Origin: Novosphingopyxis sp038234155
GTDB lineage: Bacteria > Pseudomonadota > Alphaproteobacteria > Sphingomonadales > Sphingomonadaceae
Direction of reading: 5' to 3'
Assembly: GCA_038234155.1 (NCBI GenBank)
Contig: JBBSUT010000103.1
Coordinates: forward strand, 1-8,766
Length of the DNA: 8,766 bases
Below the pieces are notes generated by a model. It did no database searches, was not told the origin of the DNA, and was given only the letters and a program-made list of their open reading frames with translations. Positions 1 through 6,108 of the stretch are shown piece after piece (the stretch's first letter is position 1; every line of letters starts with the position of its first letter). The translations under genes and the position numbers were made by a program.

Positions 1-1
1 C

Positions 2-217
2 GACACTCAATACGGCCTGTCCGCCACCATATCGGGCGATCCCGCACAGGCCCGTCCGATCGCGAGCAAGCTGCGTGCAGGACTGGTGACGATCAACAGC
101 TGGGGGCCGGACGGAAACGCGCCCTTCGGCGGCTATAAACAGTCCGGCAATGGCCGCGAATATGGCAAATACGGCCTGCGTGATTTCATGGAGGTAAAAA
201 CACTGGTCGGCGCCTGA
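2..217 (+). CDS. Aldehyde dehydrogenase family protein, C-terminal fragment
   Basis: This is the last 71 codons of a gene that begins upstream of the window, ending at TGA 215-217. The fragment has the typical C-terminal end of the NAD(P)+-dependent aldehyde dehydrogenase superfamily: Y-G-L-S-A near the start, an R-A-G-x-V-x-I-N stretch at fragment residues 25-32, then N-A-P-F-G-G-Y-K-Q-S-G-N-G-R-E (39-53) and a closing F-M-E-V-K-T-L segment. The family oxidises aldehydes to carboxylic acids in the cytoplasm. The catalytic Cys and Glu lie outside the window, so substrate and subfamily cannot be assigned; the wording of the C-terminus recalls DhaS/CddD-like members, but this is from memory. 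A strong hairpin begins 8 bases after the stop, which suggests the gene ends its own transcript and is not co-transcribed with the Phe genes. Confidence 0.93.
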   Translation, partial: DTQYGLSATISGDPAQARPIASKLRAGLVTINSWGPDGNAPFGGYKQSGNGREYGKYGLRDFMEVKTLVGA

Positions 218-224
218 TCGCTGA

Positions 225-264
225 CGTGCCCCTGGCGCCAGCTCGCCATGGCCGCAGGGGCACG
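225..264 (+). terminator. Hairpin after the aldehyde dehydrogenase gene, probable terminator
   Basis: CGTGCCCCTG (225-234) and CAGGGGCACG (255-264) form a perfect 10-bp stem around a 20-nt loop, starting 8 bases after the dehydrogenase stop codon. The stem is followed by an AT-rich stretch (CAATTTAATTA) with short T runs rather than a clean U tract. Position and stem strength favour intrinsic termination; the weak T run keeps confidence moderate. Confidence 0.55.
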
Positions 265-282
265 CAATTTAATTACAAATTG
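265..282. promoter_or_regulatory. AT-rich inverted repeat, possible operator or upstream promoter element
   Basis: CAATTT (265-270) and AAATTG (277-282) are perfect 6-bp inverted arms separated by AATTAC. The stretch is strikingly AT-rich against GC-rich surroundings. It lies 19-36 bases upstream of a TTGACA hexamer (301-306), so it could be an upstream promoter element or a regulator site. It could equally be the AT-rich tail of the preceding terminator. No specific regulator can be named. Confidence 0.3.
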
Positions 283-300
283 GACGATGCATGCGCACGG

Positions 301-306
301 TTGACA
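301..306 (+). promoter_or_regulatory. Candidate -35 box (TTGACA) for the leader/Phe operon
   Basis: A perfect consensus TTGACA lies 62 bases upstream of the leader ORF start at 368, a suitable distance for a promoter of that transcript. No convincing -10 hexamer is seen at 16-18 bp spacing; the 324-329 bases are CACCGA. The call therefore rests on the -35 match and position only. Confidence 0.3.
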
Positions 307-354
307 TGCTGGCAGCGGGATGTCACCGAGACTGTCGGCGCGATGCTGCGTTGC

Positions 355-359
355 AGGAG
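355..359 (+). promoter_or_regulatory. Shine-Dalgarno sequence of the leader ORF
   Basis: AGGAG ends 8 bases before the ATG at 368. It is the best ribosome binding site in the left half of the window, better than that of the chorismate mutase itself, and is the main argument that the 29-codon ORF is translated. Confidence 0.65.
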
Positions 360-367
360 CTTTTGCC

Positions 368-457
368 ATGACCAACGGACGGGACACCCTTCTTCCCACC
401 CAGGCCGGGGCGCGCTTCTATTATTATCTCGGCGCGTTTAGCAGCCGGTACGCATAA
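368..457 (+). CDS. Putative Phe/Tyr-rich leader peptide upstream of the chorismate mutase–prephenate dehydratase operon
   Basis: This is a 29-codon ORF, ATG 368-370 to TAA 455-457, preceded by AGGAG at 8-nt spacing. The last part reads F-Y-Y-Y-L-G-A-F-S-S-R-Y-A: two Phe and four Tyr in 14 codons, with TTC-TAT-TAT-TAT in a row at 416-427. The two genes starting 100 bases downstream make the Phe precursor from chorismate, so the codon bias matches the pathway product. This is the classic signature of a ribosome-mediated attenuation leader, as in the established E. coli pheL-pheA case. The final codons (C445 to C453) form the left arm of a 9-bp hairpin with the stop codon in its loop, so ribosome position would decide whether that hairpin forms. 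No homologue is recognised and the peptide itself probably has no function. The alternative is a chance ORF, but start signal, codon content and position all agree. Confidence 0.65.
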   Translation: MTNGRDTLLPTQAGARFYYYLGAFSSRYA

Positions 458-471
458 CCCAGGCGTATCGG
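445..471 (+). promoter_or_regulatory. Hairpin spanning the leader-peptide stop codon
   Basis: CCGGTACGC (445-453) can pair with GCGTATCGG (463-471) to give a 9-bp stem with one G-U pair and a 9-nt loop holding the leader TAA (455-457). A ribosome stalled at the Tyr codons 419-427 would leave it free to form; one reaching the stop would melt it. Bases 462-466 (GGCGT), when freed, could pair instead with ACGCC at 483-487 or 502-506. This is structure inferred by eye, without energy calculation. Confidence 0.5.
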
Positions 472-486
472 AGCTCACACCAACGC

Positions 487-504
487 CGTCCGCCTCGCCG
501 GACG
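487..504 (+). promoter_or_regulatory. Second leader hairpin, possible attenuator stem
   Basis: CGTCCG (487-492) pairs with CGGACG (499-504), a 6-bp GC-rich stem with a 6-nt loop. It competes with the alternative pairings available to GGCGT 462-466. It is followed by CCATCTGTAGA, not by a U tract, so it is not a textbook intrinsic terminator. A further small hairpin, CGGC 519-522 with GCCG 530-533, lies between it and the mutase start. Confidence 0.35.
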
Positions 505-557
505 CCATCTGTAGATTGCGGCACAGCAAGCCGTGCAGAACCCCGAGAGATTTCATC

Positions 558-1283
558 ATGACCGCCTATACTTCCAAAACTGCCGCCCCGCGCCCGATCG
601 AAAAGCTGCGCGAGGAGATCGACGCGCTGGACGATGCACTGCTCGATCTGGTCGAGAAGCGGCTGGCGCTGTCCAAGTCGATCGCCAGCGCCAAAACCGC
701 GGAGGACGATCGCCACCTGATGATCCGTCCGCGCCGTGAGCGCGAGCTGATCGAGCGGCTGAGCGCCAACACCCGCGCGGTACCCGGCGTCAGCGTCTCG
801 GCGATCTGGCGCGAGTTGATGAGCCTCAACCTGCAATCGCAGCGGAGCACCGAACTTGCGCTGTGCGCAGACGAGCGCCGTATGCACGTGGCCGATCAGG
901 CGCGCCGCCGCTTCGGCACCGTCGCGCCGATGGTGGAAGTCGCCCAGCCCGGTGCGGCGCTGGAGCGCGCCCGTACGCGTGAGACAATCGCGATCATCGA
1001 GCTTAATCCCAAGGCCGACTGGTGGACCGTGCTGGCGGACGATCCCGATCTGGTCATCTTCGATGCGCTGCGGGAGGAAGGCGGCTGGGTCACCGCGATC
1101 GTGGTTGGCCGTCTCGACGGCAGCCACGTACCCGAAGACCGCCGCTACTGCGTGGTGAGCGCGGACGAGCTGCTCGCCCGCGTGACCAAGGGCGAGCCGA
1201 TCTGCCCGCTCGCCAGCGCAGGCGAATGGCGGCTTTGCCTGACCGATCTCAGCAGCGTCGACACGCTGTCAGACGCCGCCTGA
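558..1283 (+). CDS. Chorismate mutase, AroQ class, with extra C-terminal domain
   Basis: 241-residue cytoplasmic protein that converts chorismate to prephenate, the branch point to Phe and Tyr. Residues about 13-95 form an AroQ-type helical domain. R18, R35 (in E-K-R), K46 (in S-A-K), R60 (in R-P-R-R-E-R-E-L), S89 and Q93 align by eye with E. coli active-site residues R11, R28, K39, R51, S84 and Q88; the position of E. coli D48 is Arg here. Residues about 100-235 form a second domain, with A-R-R-R-F-G at 115-120, W-W at 155-156 and G-R-L-D at 184-187. It resembles a C-terminal extension I recall in alphaproteobacterial chorismate mutases, perhaps a degenerate dehydratase-like fold; its role is unknown. 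ATG 558 is chosen because GAGAGA (545-550) lies 7 bases upstream. The in-frame TTG at 516 has no ribosome binding site. The dehydratase gene follows after 10 bases, so the pair is an operon. Confidence 0.9.
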   Translation: MTAYTSKTAAPRPIEKLREEIDALDDALLDLVEKRLALSKSIASAKTAEDDRHLMIRPRRERELIERLSANTRAVPGVSVSAIWRELMSLNLQSQRSTELALCADERRMHVADQARRRFGTVAPMVEVAQPGAALERARTRETIAIIELNPKADWWTVLADDPDLVIFDALREEGGWVTAIVVGRLDGSHVPEDRRYCVVSADELLARVTKGEPICPLASAGEWRLCLTDLSSVDTLSDAA

Positions 1284-1293
1284 GCGCAGAACC

Positions 1294-1845
1294 ATGACCC
1301 GCAAAGTCGCCTATCAGGGCGAACCCGGTGCATTCGGCGAAATGGCCTGCCTTTCCGCGCTGCCCGGATGGAAACCGGTGGCGCACGACAGCTTCGAACA
1401 GGTGGCCGATGCAGTGGCCGCCGGTCAGTTCGATCGCGGCATGGTGCCGGTGGAAAACAGCAACGCCGGATTGGTGCAGGGCGCGCTAGAGATGCTGGAG
1501 CGCAAAGCGGTGACCATTTTGGCACGGCATCCGCTGCACGTTTCGATGTATTGTCTCGGGCTGCCCGGATCGTCGCTGGACATGATACGGCTGGTGCGCA
1601 GCCACCCGATGGCGCTGCGCGAATCGACGCGATTTATCGCGGCGCGCGGTTTTGCCACGGAGCAATCGCGCAACACCGCCATAGCCGCGCACCGGTTGAC
1701 CGAAATGGGCGATCCCACCATCGCGGTGCTCGCCTCCTCACGCTCGGCAGAGATTTACGGTCTCGACGTGCTCGCCGCCGATGTGCAGGACAGCGCAGAC
1801 AACACTACTTTTTTCGCGATGATCGCTCCGGTTTTTTCGCGATGA
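1294..1845 (+). CDS. Prephenate dehydratase, catalytic domain only (no ACT domain)
   Basis: 183-residue protein predicted to convert prephenate to phenylpyruvate. It spans just the two-lobed dehydratase domain: Y-Q-G-E-P-G-A-F-G-E (7-16), V-P-V-E-N-S-N-A-G (51-59), S-H-P-M-A-L (103-108), N-T-A-I-A-A (127-132) and D-N-T-T-F-F (169-174). These match the family's P-E-G-T-F-S-E, P-x-E-N-S, S-H-P-Q-A-L, S/D-T-A-x-A-A and D-N-x-T-R-F blocks, with substitutions: the Arg of T-R-F is Phe173 and the Gln of H-P-Q-A-L is Met106. The ACT domain that binds Phe in typical PheA enzymes is absent. The gene starts 10 bases after the mutase stop with only a weak ribosome binding site, suggesting translational coupling. 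The last codons and stop lie in a 23-bp tandem duplication; with one copy the protein would end A-P-A-G instead of A-P-V-F-S-R. Family assignment is firm; activity is probable but not certain given the altered motif. Confidence 0.85.
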   Translation: MTRKVAYQGEPGAFGEMACLSALPGWKPVAHDSFEQVADAVAAGQFDRGMVPVENSNAGLVQGALEMLERKAVTILARHPLHVSMYCLGLPGSSLDMIRLVRSHPMALRESTRFIAARGFATEQSRNTAIAAHRLTEMGDPTIAVLASSRSAEIYGLDVLAADVQDSADNTTFFAMIAPVFSR

Positions 1846-1854
1846 TCGCTCCGG
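1809..1854. repeat. Perfect 23-bp tandem duplication over the dehydratase stop codon
   Basis: TTTTTTCGCGATGATCGCTCCGG unit: copy one at 1809-1831, copy two at 1832-1854, with no mismatch. Because 23 is not a multiple of three, the second copy is read in another frame and supplies the current stop (TGA 1843-1845). Identity of the copies suggests a recent event. Confidence 0.95.
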
Positions 1855-1870
1855 CCGGTTAAACCGCGCC
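1853..1870. terminator. Small hairpin between convergent genes, weak terminator candidate
   Basis: GGC-CGG (1853-1858) pairs with CCG-C-GCC (1864-1870) around TTAAA, giving 6 bp with one bulged C. It lies in the 27-base gap between the convergent stops, where a bidirectional terminator would be expected. No clear U tract follows on either strand. Confidence 0.3.
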
Positions 1871-1872
1871 AC

Positions 1873-4800
1873 TCAGTAATCTTTTGACACGCGTGCGTTG
1901 ACGCTCTGCCGTCCGATGGTGGAAATACTGGACAGCAGGCTCAGCCATCGGGTGATCTGAAACTCCACGCGCGTGGCCGAATAGCCGCGCCCGTCTGTGA
2001 TCAACTCCACATAGGTTCGCCGCGTCAGATATTTGCCTGCGGCCAGGCTTGTGCCCTGCCCGGTTTTGGCATCGGCGGGCAGGAAGCGCAGCCGATCGAG
2101 CCCGGCGGCGCGGCGCACTGCGTTGATCGGATCAAGCCCGCCGCCGCTGCGCAGGCCAGCCACCGCGCTGGCCAGTTGCACCGCCTCGGGCGCGCTCAGA
2201 TTGGTCACCGACGATCCGAACAGCAGCCGAGCGAGCAGCTCCTCCTCCGGCAGGGTTGGCACGCTGGCAAAGCGGATTTCCGGTTTCTGTCCCGTCCCGG
2301 TCACATTGATCGTGGCGTTGATGTCTCCGGTATCGGCGATCGCGACGATGTCGAGCGCAGGGTCTGGCGGGCTTTCTCCGCGAAACCGGATGAACCCGCG
2401 CGACAGGCGGAATTCGCGGCCGGCAAACTCGTAATTGCCGCGCACCAGCTCGGCCGTTCCCTGCAGCGCGGGAGCGTTGACCAGCCCGCCAATCTGCAGA
2501 TCGCCGCGCCATTCGCTGTTCAGGCCGAGGCCGGTCACCACCAGCTCGTCCGGCGCGCGGGCGTTGATGTTGAAGCGCCATTCGCCGCCACCGGTCCGCG
2601 CCACCGCATCGTCCGCAGGCCGATTAATCTCGCGCACAACCAGATCGGGCAGCTGCTCACGCGCCGCGGCGTTGCCCAGGACAAAGCGGCTTTCGTTGAT
2701 CAGCACATCGCCCGATATGGTGCCGCCCCGGCCCCCCGACTTGATCGCAATCGGTCCGGACACGGTGGCGGCGAAATCTTCCCGATCGATCAGCAGCGCG
2801 CCCTTGGCGTTGAGCGCAAGATCGATGGCGATGCCGCGTCCGCCCGAAAAATCGAAGCTGCCCGATCCGCTCACGGTGCCGCGGCCCGATGTGCCGGCCA
2901 GATTGCCAATGACCAGGCGCGACCCGTCAAACCGGCCGGCTGCCGCGATCCCGGTGATCAGCGTCCCGGATACGGCGCTTTCCAGCCGCGCGCCTTGCGT
3001 GCGCACGACGCCGCGGATCACCGGTTCGGTCAGGCTGCCGCCAATATCCGCGCCCAGCTCCACCGGGCCGGACAGCTCAAACAGCTCCAGCCCGGTCAGC
3101 CGCCACAGCGTGCCCGCCTCGCCCGAATAACGCGCCTGCGCGAACAGACGCCCGCGCTGCAATCGCTCGATCAGCGATCCAAATGGCGGCAATGCGGAAA
3201 CGCGCGCCTGCACCCGGCCCACCATCTTGCCCTCATTCGCGATCACCGCGCGCATTGCTCCACTGCCGGCCGACAGCGCCGCGTTGACCCCGATATCGAG
3301 CGGGCGGGAGCTGGCGAACAGGCCCGATCGGCTGAGGCCCCGCACGCGCAGGCTTGCCTCGCCGCTCGGCTGCGCGCCGCCGCGATAGCCCAGCGTACCG
3401 GTGGCCCGCCCGCTCAAGCCCAGATCGGCATAGGCCAGATCGAGCAGCGCCAGCGGCATGTCGCTAAGCTTCAGGTCGACGGCATTGGTGCCCGCGCCAA
3501 ACTGCGCCGACGCGCGCAAGTTTCCGCCGCCGTAGCGCAGCGTCGTCGCGCGCATGCGCCAGCCGCTGCCGTTTCGCGTGAACACCGCCGGTGCGGTCAG
3601 CCGGATCGGTTGCCGCCGGAACGCGCCGGTGCCACCCACCGCGATCCTGTTCGGCGCCACGTTGGCGCGCGCGTCAAAGGAAAAGCGACTGCCGCGCGTA
3701 CCCGCCAGTTTCGCGGTAACCGTGCCGGTGCCGTTGTTGATTTTGGCGCGGCCATCGGCGCTGCCCAGCGTAAACGATCCCTGGGTAATGCCCTGTGCGC
3801 GGAAGGTGGCGTCCACGTCCGATCGGCCGGGCGCAAAAAAGGCGTCGATCTGTCCATCGGCGGTCCGCACGGCCAGACCCCCCGTCCCGGCGAAGCGGGC
3901 GTTGCGCGCGCTGAGCGATCCGCGCACCCGCTGGCCGCCCGGCAGCCCCGCCAGTGTCAGATCTCCAGTCACGCCGCCGCCGGTCAGCACCATATTGCCC
4001 GTCAGTCCGCCGTTTTCCGGCCGCAGCCGCCCGCGCGCCACCGTGTCGGCTGCGGCCAGCCGCTCAATATCAAACAGTGCGCCGCCGCCCTGTGGCAGCA
4101 GGATATGGCCGCTACTGGTGAACGGCCCCAGGATCGATCCCCCCGCCGCGTCATAGGCGAAACCGGTCTGCGTCGGGTCCAGCACCAGCCGCACATCGGT
4201 AAGCTTGCCCGCATCGAAAGGACGGTCCAGATCGAGCACCAGTCGTGGCCGCTCCAGCCGCCCGACCAGCGCCATATCAAACCGCCCCCAGCGCTCATGC
4301 GTGCCCACGCCCTTGATGTCGAACGTGCCGTCGCGGTTGCGCAGACCCCCGCCGGTAAAGTTCAGCAAAGGAGCGGCCACGGTAAAATCGGGGAAGCGGA
4401 ACAACCCGTCCTCGCCCAGCAGGAGCCGGGTCTTGAGGCGCGGCTGGCCGCCCGCCAGATCGCGCAGGAAAGCGTTGTCGAGGCGGCGCGGGACGGCATC
4501 GATATCGCCAGCAATCGTCAGCTTGCCGCTCGCGCCCGGCGAAATGGTCAGATCCGCGCCGATATCGACGGAGCCCACCCCGTTCACCGCAAAAGCGTCG
4601 GCCCGGCCTTTCAGCGCCACCTGATAGTCGCGCCGGCCGAGTGCGATGTCGACGTTGGCGCGGCCGGTGAAGCTGCGAGTGCGCACGCCGAGCCCCTGCC
4701 CGCTCAATGTGGTGCCGACCACGCGCAGGCGCCCATCGGCAACCAGATTGGAGAACAGCCGCTCGCCGAGCGGTCCAAGCCCGGTTACCTGACCTGCCTG

Positions 4801-6108
4801 GAGCCGCACTGGCAGCATGCCGACGCCGTCCACCAGCCGCCCGTCGCCCGCGGCGCGCACGCCCGCCAACTGCGCCTTGCCGATCGACAGAGTGTCCGCG
4901 CTGATCCTGTAGGCGAAACGCAAACGCTTGGGCGGACCGTCCAGCCGCGCCTGCGCGCGCAGCCGCCCAGCCTTCAGCGTGCCGGACAACGCCGCCGGAT
5001 CAAGGATGCGCAGGTCCACGCGCATCGCATCAAAACCGCCCTCACGCAGATCAAAGCCGCCGTCGAGCGCTAGCCGCGCCGCGCGCGAAGCCAGGGCAGC
5101 CCTGCCGGTCGCGATCCCGTCGGCGACGCGGCCGGATGCATCGATCGCCAGCCGCGGCGCGGTCAGCCGGGCCGCGGCGCCCTGCAACAACCGGTCCGCG
5201 TCGAGCGATCCCACCGCGCTGTAATAGCCGTCGCGCGCGCCCAGTGTCAGATCGGCCACCGACGCGCCGCCCGATGTAGCCAGCAGCCGCCCGTTCCAGC
5301 GATGCCAGCCGCCCTTGCCCCTCATCTGGATCGACAGCCCCTGATCATAGCCCAGCAGCGCGGCCACCAGGCCGCCCTTGGGTGCGAGCACATCTCCGCG
5401 CATCGCGAACCGTTCCCGCTCCGGATCGATGTCGACATCGATGTCGATACTGTCCCCGCTGGCTGGCGCGACACCGGTGAGCAGCGCACGCAGCGTGCCG
5501 TCGCTGATCTCGGCGCTGCCGCGCAGCTGGACCGTCTGCGCCCGTCCCGTCACCGCCTCATCGATCCGCAGATCGGGCAAACTGAACGCGCCGACGTAAA
5601 TATCAAAATCGGGCAGCACCGGCCCGCTCTTGGGCTTCAGATTCGGCTTGCGGAGCAGACGCGCCCCGGTCACGTCCAGCCGGTCGATCGACAGGCGATT
5701 GCTGAGATAGAAGAGCGGAAACCAGTCCATGTCGATCCGCTGCGCCGTGAAGAAGCGGCCCTTGAGATCGGTCAACGCCAGACCGCGGATGACGGTGTGA
5801 TCGTAGATCGAGCCGTCGATGGCATCGATGTGAAAGGCTAGGCCGTTGTCGCGCTGCGCGGTGTTGATTTTGGCAACGATCCAGCGGTGCCCGGCCGCGC
5901 TGTCGAGCCAGATCATCGCAGCGACCAGCAGCGTCAGCGCGCCCAGCAGCAGCGCCAGCACAGCGCGCTGGACCGTCACGCGCCGGCCGACCAGTTGCGG
6001 GCCCGAAGCCGCTCCGCTCAAATTTTGCGACAGGGCCAAATTCTGCGACAAGTCCTGAGTCCGCGACAAGTCCGGAGCCTCATCGCTAGGAATGCCCTCT
6101 TCGCTCAA
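1873..6108 (-). CDS. tamB: TamB, inner-membrane-anchored translocation and assembly module protein
   Basis: 1411-residue member of the TamB (DUF490) family. The family's long beta-helical groove bridges the periplasm from the inner membrane to TamA, with roles in outer-membrane protein insertion and phospholipid transport. A cytoplasmic tail of about 48 residues carries D-L-S-Q-N-L-type repeats. One membrane segment follows (about 49-69, rich in L, A and V), then a long region of repetitive beta strands rich in G, A, R, L and D. The conserved C-terminal TamB block starts near 1200 with G-N-Y-E-F-A-G-R-E-F and F-R-G-E-S-P-P, and continues through L-P-E-E-E-L-L-A-R-L-L-F-G to the C-terminal K-D-Y. 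Length fits the family. The start is TTG 6108-6106, overlapping the tamA stop (TTGA), with AGG 4 bases upstream; no ATG occurs before the membrane segment. Overlap with tamA implies coupled translation. Confidence 0.93.
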   Translation of the reverse strand: MSEEGIPSDEAPDLSRTQDLSQNLALSQNLSGAASGPQLVGRRVTVQRAVLALLLGALTLLVAAMIWLDSAAGHRWIVAKINTAQRDNGLAFHIDAIDGSIYDHTVIRGLALTDLKGRFFTAQRIDMDWFPLFYLSNRLSIDRLDVTGARLLRKPNLKPKSGPVLPDFDIYVGAFSLPDLRIDEAVTGRAQTVQLRGSAEISDGTLRALLTGVAPASGDSIDIDVDIDPERERFAMRGDVLAPKGGLVAALLGYDQGLSIQMRGKGGWHRWNGRLLATSGGASVADLTLGARDGYYSAVGSLDADRLLQGAAARLTAPRLAIDASGRVADGIATGRAALASRAARLALDGGFDLREGGFDAMRVDLRILDPAALSGTLKAGRLRAQARLDGPPKRLRFAYRISADTLSIGKAQLAGVRAAGDGRLVDGVGMLPVRLQAGQVTGLGPLGERLFSNLVADGRLRVVGTTLSGQGLGVRTRSFTGRANVDIALGRRDYQVALKGRADAFAVNGVGSVDIGADLTISPGASGKLTIAGDIDAVPRRLDNAFLRDLAGGQPRLKTRLLLGEDGLFRFPDFTVAAPLLNFTGGGLRNRDGTFDIKGVGTHERWGRFDMALVGRLERPRLVLDLDRPFDAGKLTDVRLVLDPTQTGFAYDAAGGSILGPFTSSGHILLPQGGGALFDIERLAAADTVARGRLRPENGGLTGNMVLTGGGVTGDLTLAGLPGGQRVRGSLSARNARFAGTGGLAVRTADGQIDAFFAPGRSDVDATFRAQGITQGSFTLGSADGRAKINNGTGTVTAKLAGTRGSRFSFDARANVAPNRIAVGGTGAFRRQPIRLTAPAVFTRNGSGWRMRATTLRYGGGNLRASAQFGAGTNAVDLKLSDMPLALLDLAYADLGLSGRATGTLGYRGGAQPSGEASLRVRGLSRSGLFASSRPLDIGVNAALSAGSGAMRAVIANEGKMVGRVQARVSALPPFGSLIERLQRGRLFAQARYSGEAGTLWRLTGLELFELSGPVELGADIGGSLTEPVIRGVVRTQGARLESAVSGTLITGIAAAGRFDGSRLVIGNLAGTSGRGTVSGSGSFDFSGGRGIAIDLALNAKGALLIDREDFAATVSGPIAIKSGGRGGTISGDVLINESRFVLGNAAAREQLPDLVVREINRPADDAVARTGGGEWRFNINARAPDELVVTGLGLNSEWRGDLQIGGLVNAPALQGTAELVRGNYEFAGREFRLSRGFIRFRGESPPDPALDIVAIADTGDINATINVTGTGQKPEIRFASVPTLPEEELLARLLFGSSVTNLSAPEAVQLASAVAGLRSGGGLDPINAVRRAAGLDRLRFLPADAKTGQGTSLAAGKYLTRRTYVELITDGRGYSATRVEFQITRWLSLLSSISTIGRQSVNARVSKDY
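6019..6072 (-). repeat. Three imperfect 18-nt tandem repeats in the tamB 5' end
   Basis: Units at 6019-6036, 6037-6054 and 6055-6072 share the pattern CAAATTxTGCGACAxG(T)C on the + strand. They encode the hexapeptides A-L-S-Q-N-L, D-L-S-Q-N-L and D-L-S-R-T-Q in the cytoplasmic tail of TamB. The register keeps the reading frame, so unit number could vary without harm. Confidence 0.8.

Noticed and set aside
269..283. Possible CtrA site (TTAA-N7-TTAA type) near 269-283
   Set aside because: Only the left half matches; the right half reads TTGG. One TTAA in an AT-rich patch is not evidence of CtrA control.
516..557. A longer chorismate mutase starting at TTG 516
   Set aside because: No Shine-Dalgarno precedes it, the added 14 residues look like untranslated leader, and ATG 558 has GAGAGA at 7-nt spacing.
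438..1127. A 229-codon open frame on the - strand covering the end of the leader and most of the chorismate mutase
   Set aside because: It opposes a gene with clear active-site residues, has low-complexity Arg/Asp/Ala-rich composition and shows no domain or start signal.
1832..1842. T6 tract (1832-1837) as a U tract of an intrinsic terminator for the Phe operon
   Set aside because: It is part of the duplicated coding unit, it precedes the stop codon, and the sequence before it (GCGATGATCGC) makes only a 4-bp stem with a 3-nt loop.
1368..1862. An overlapping frame inside the dehydratase gene that shares the C-terminal A-M-I-A-P sequence
   Set aside because: It reads in a shadow frame; the shared C-terminal residues arise only because the 23-bp duplication shifts frame. 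The main frame carries the dehydratase motifs.
2176..5073. A 965-codon open frame on the + strand, antisense to tamB
   Set aside because: It lies wholly inside the confidently identified tamB. The translation is rich in Arg, Gln, His and Ala with no recognisable motif. Long antisense open frames are a usual by-product of GC-rich codon use.
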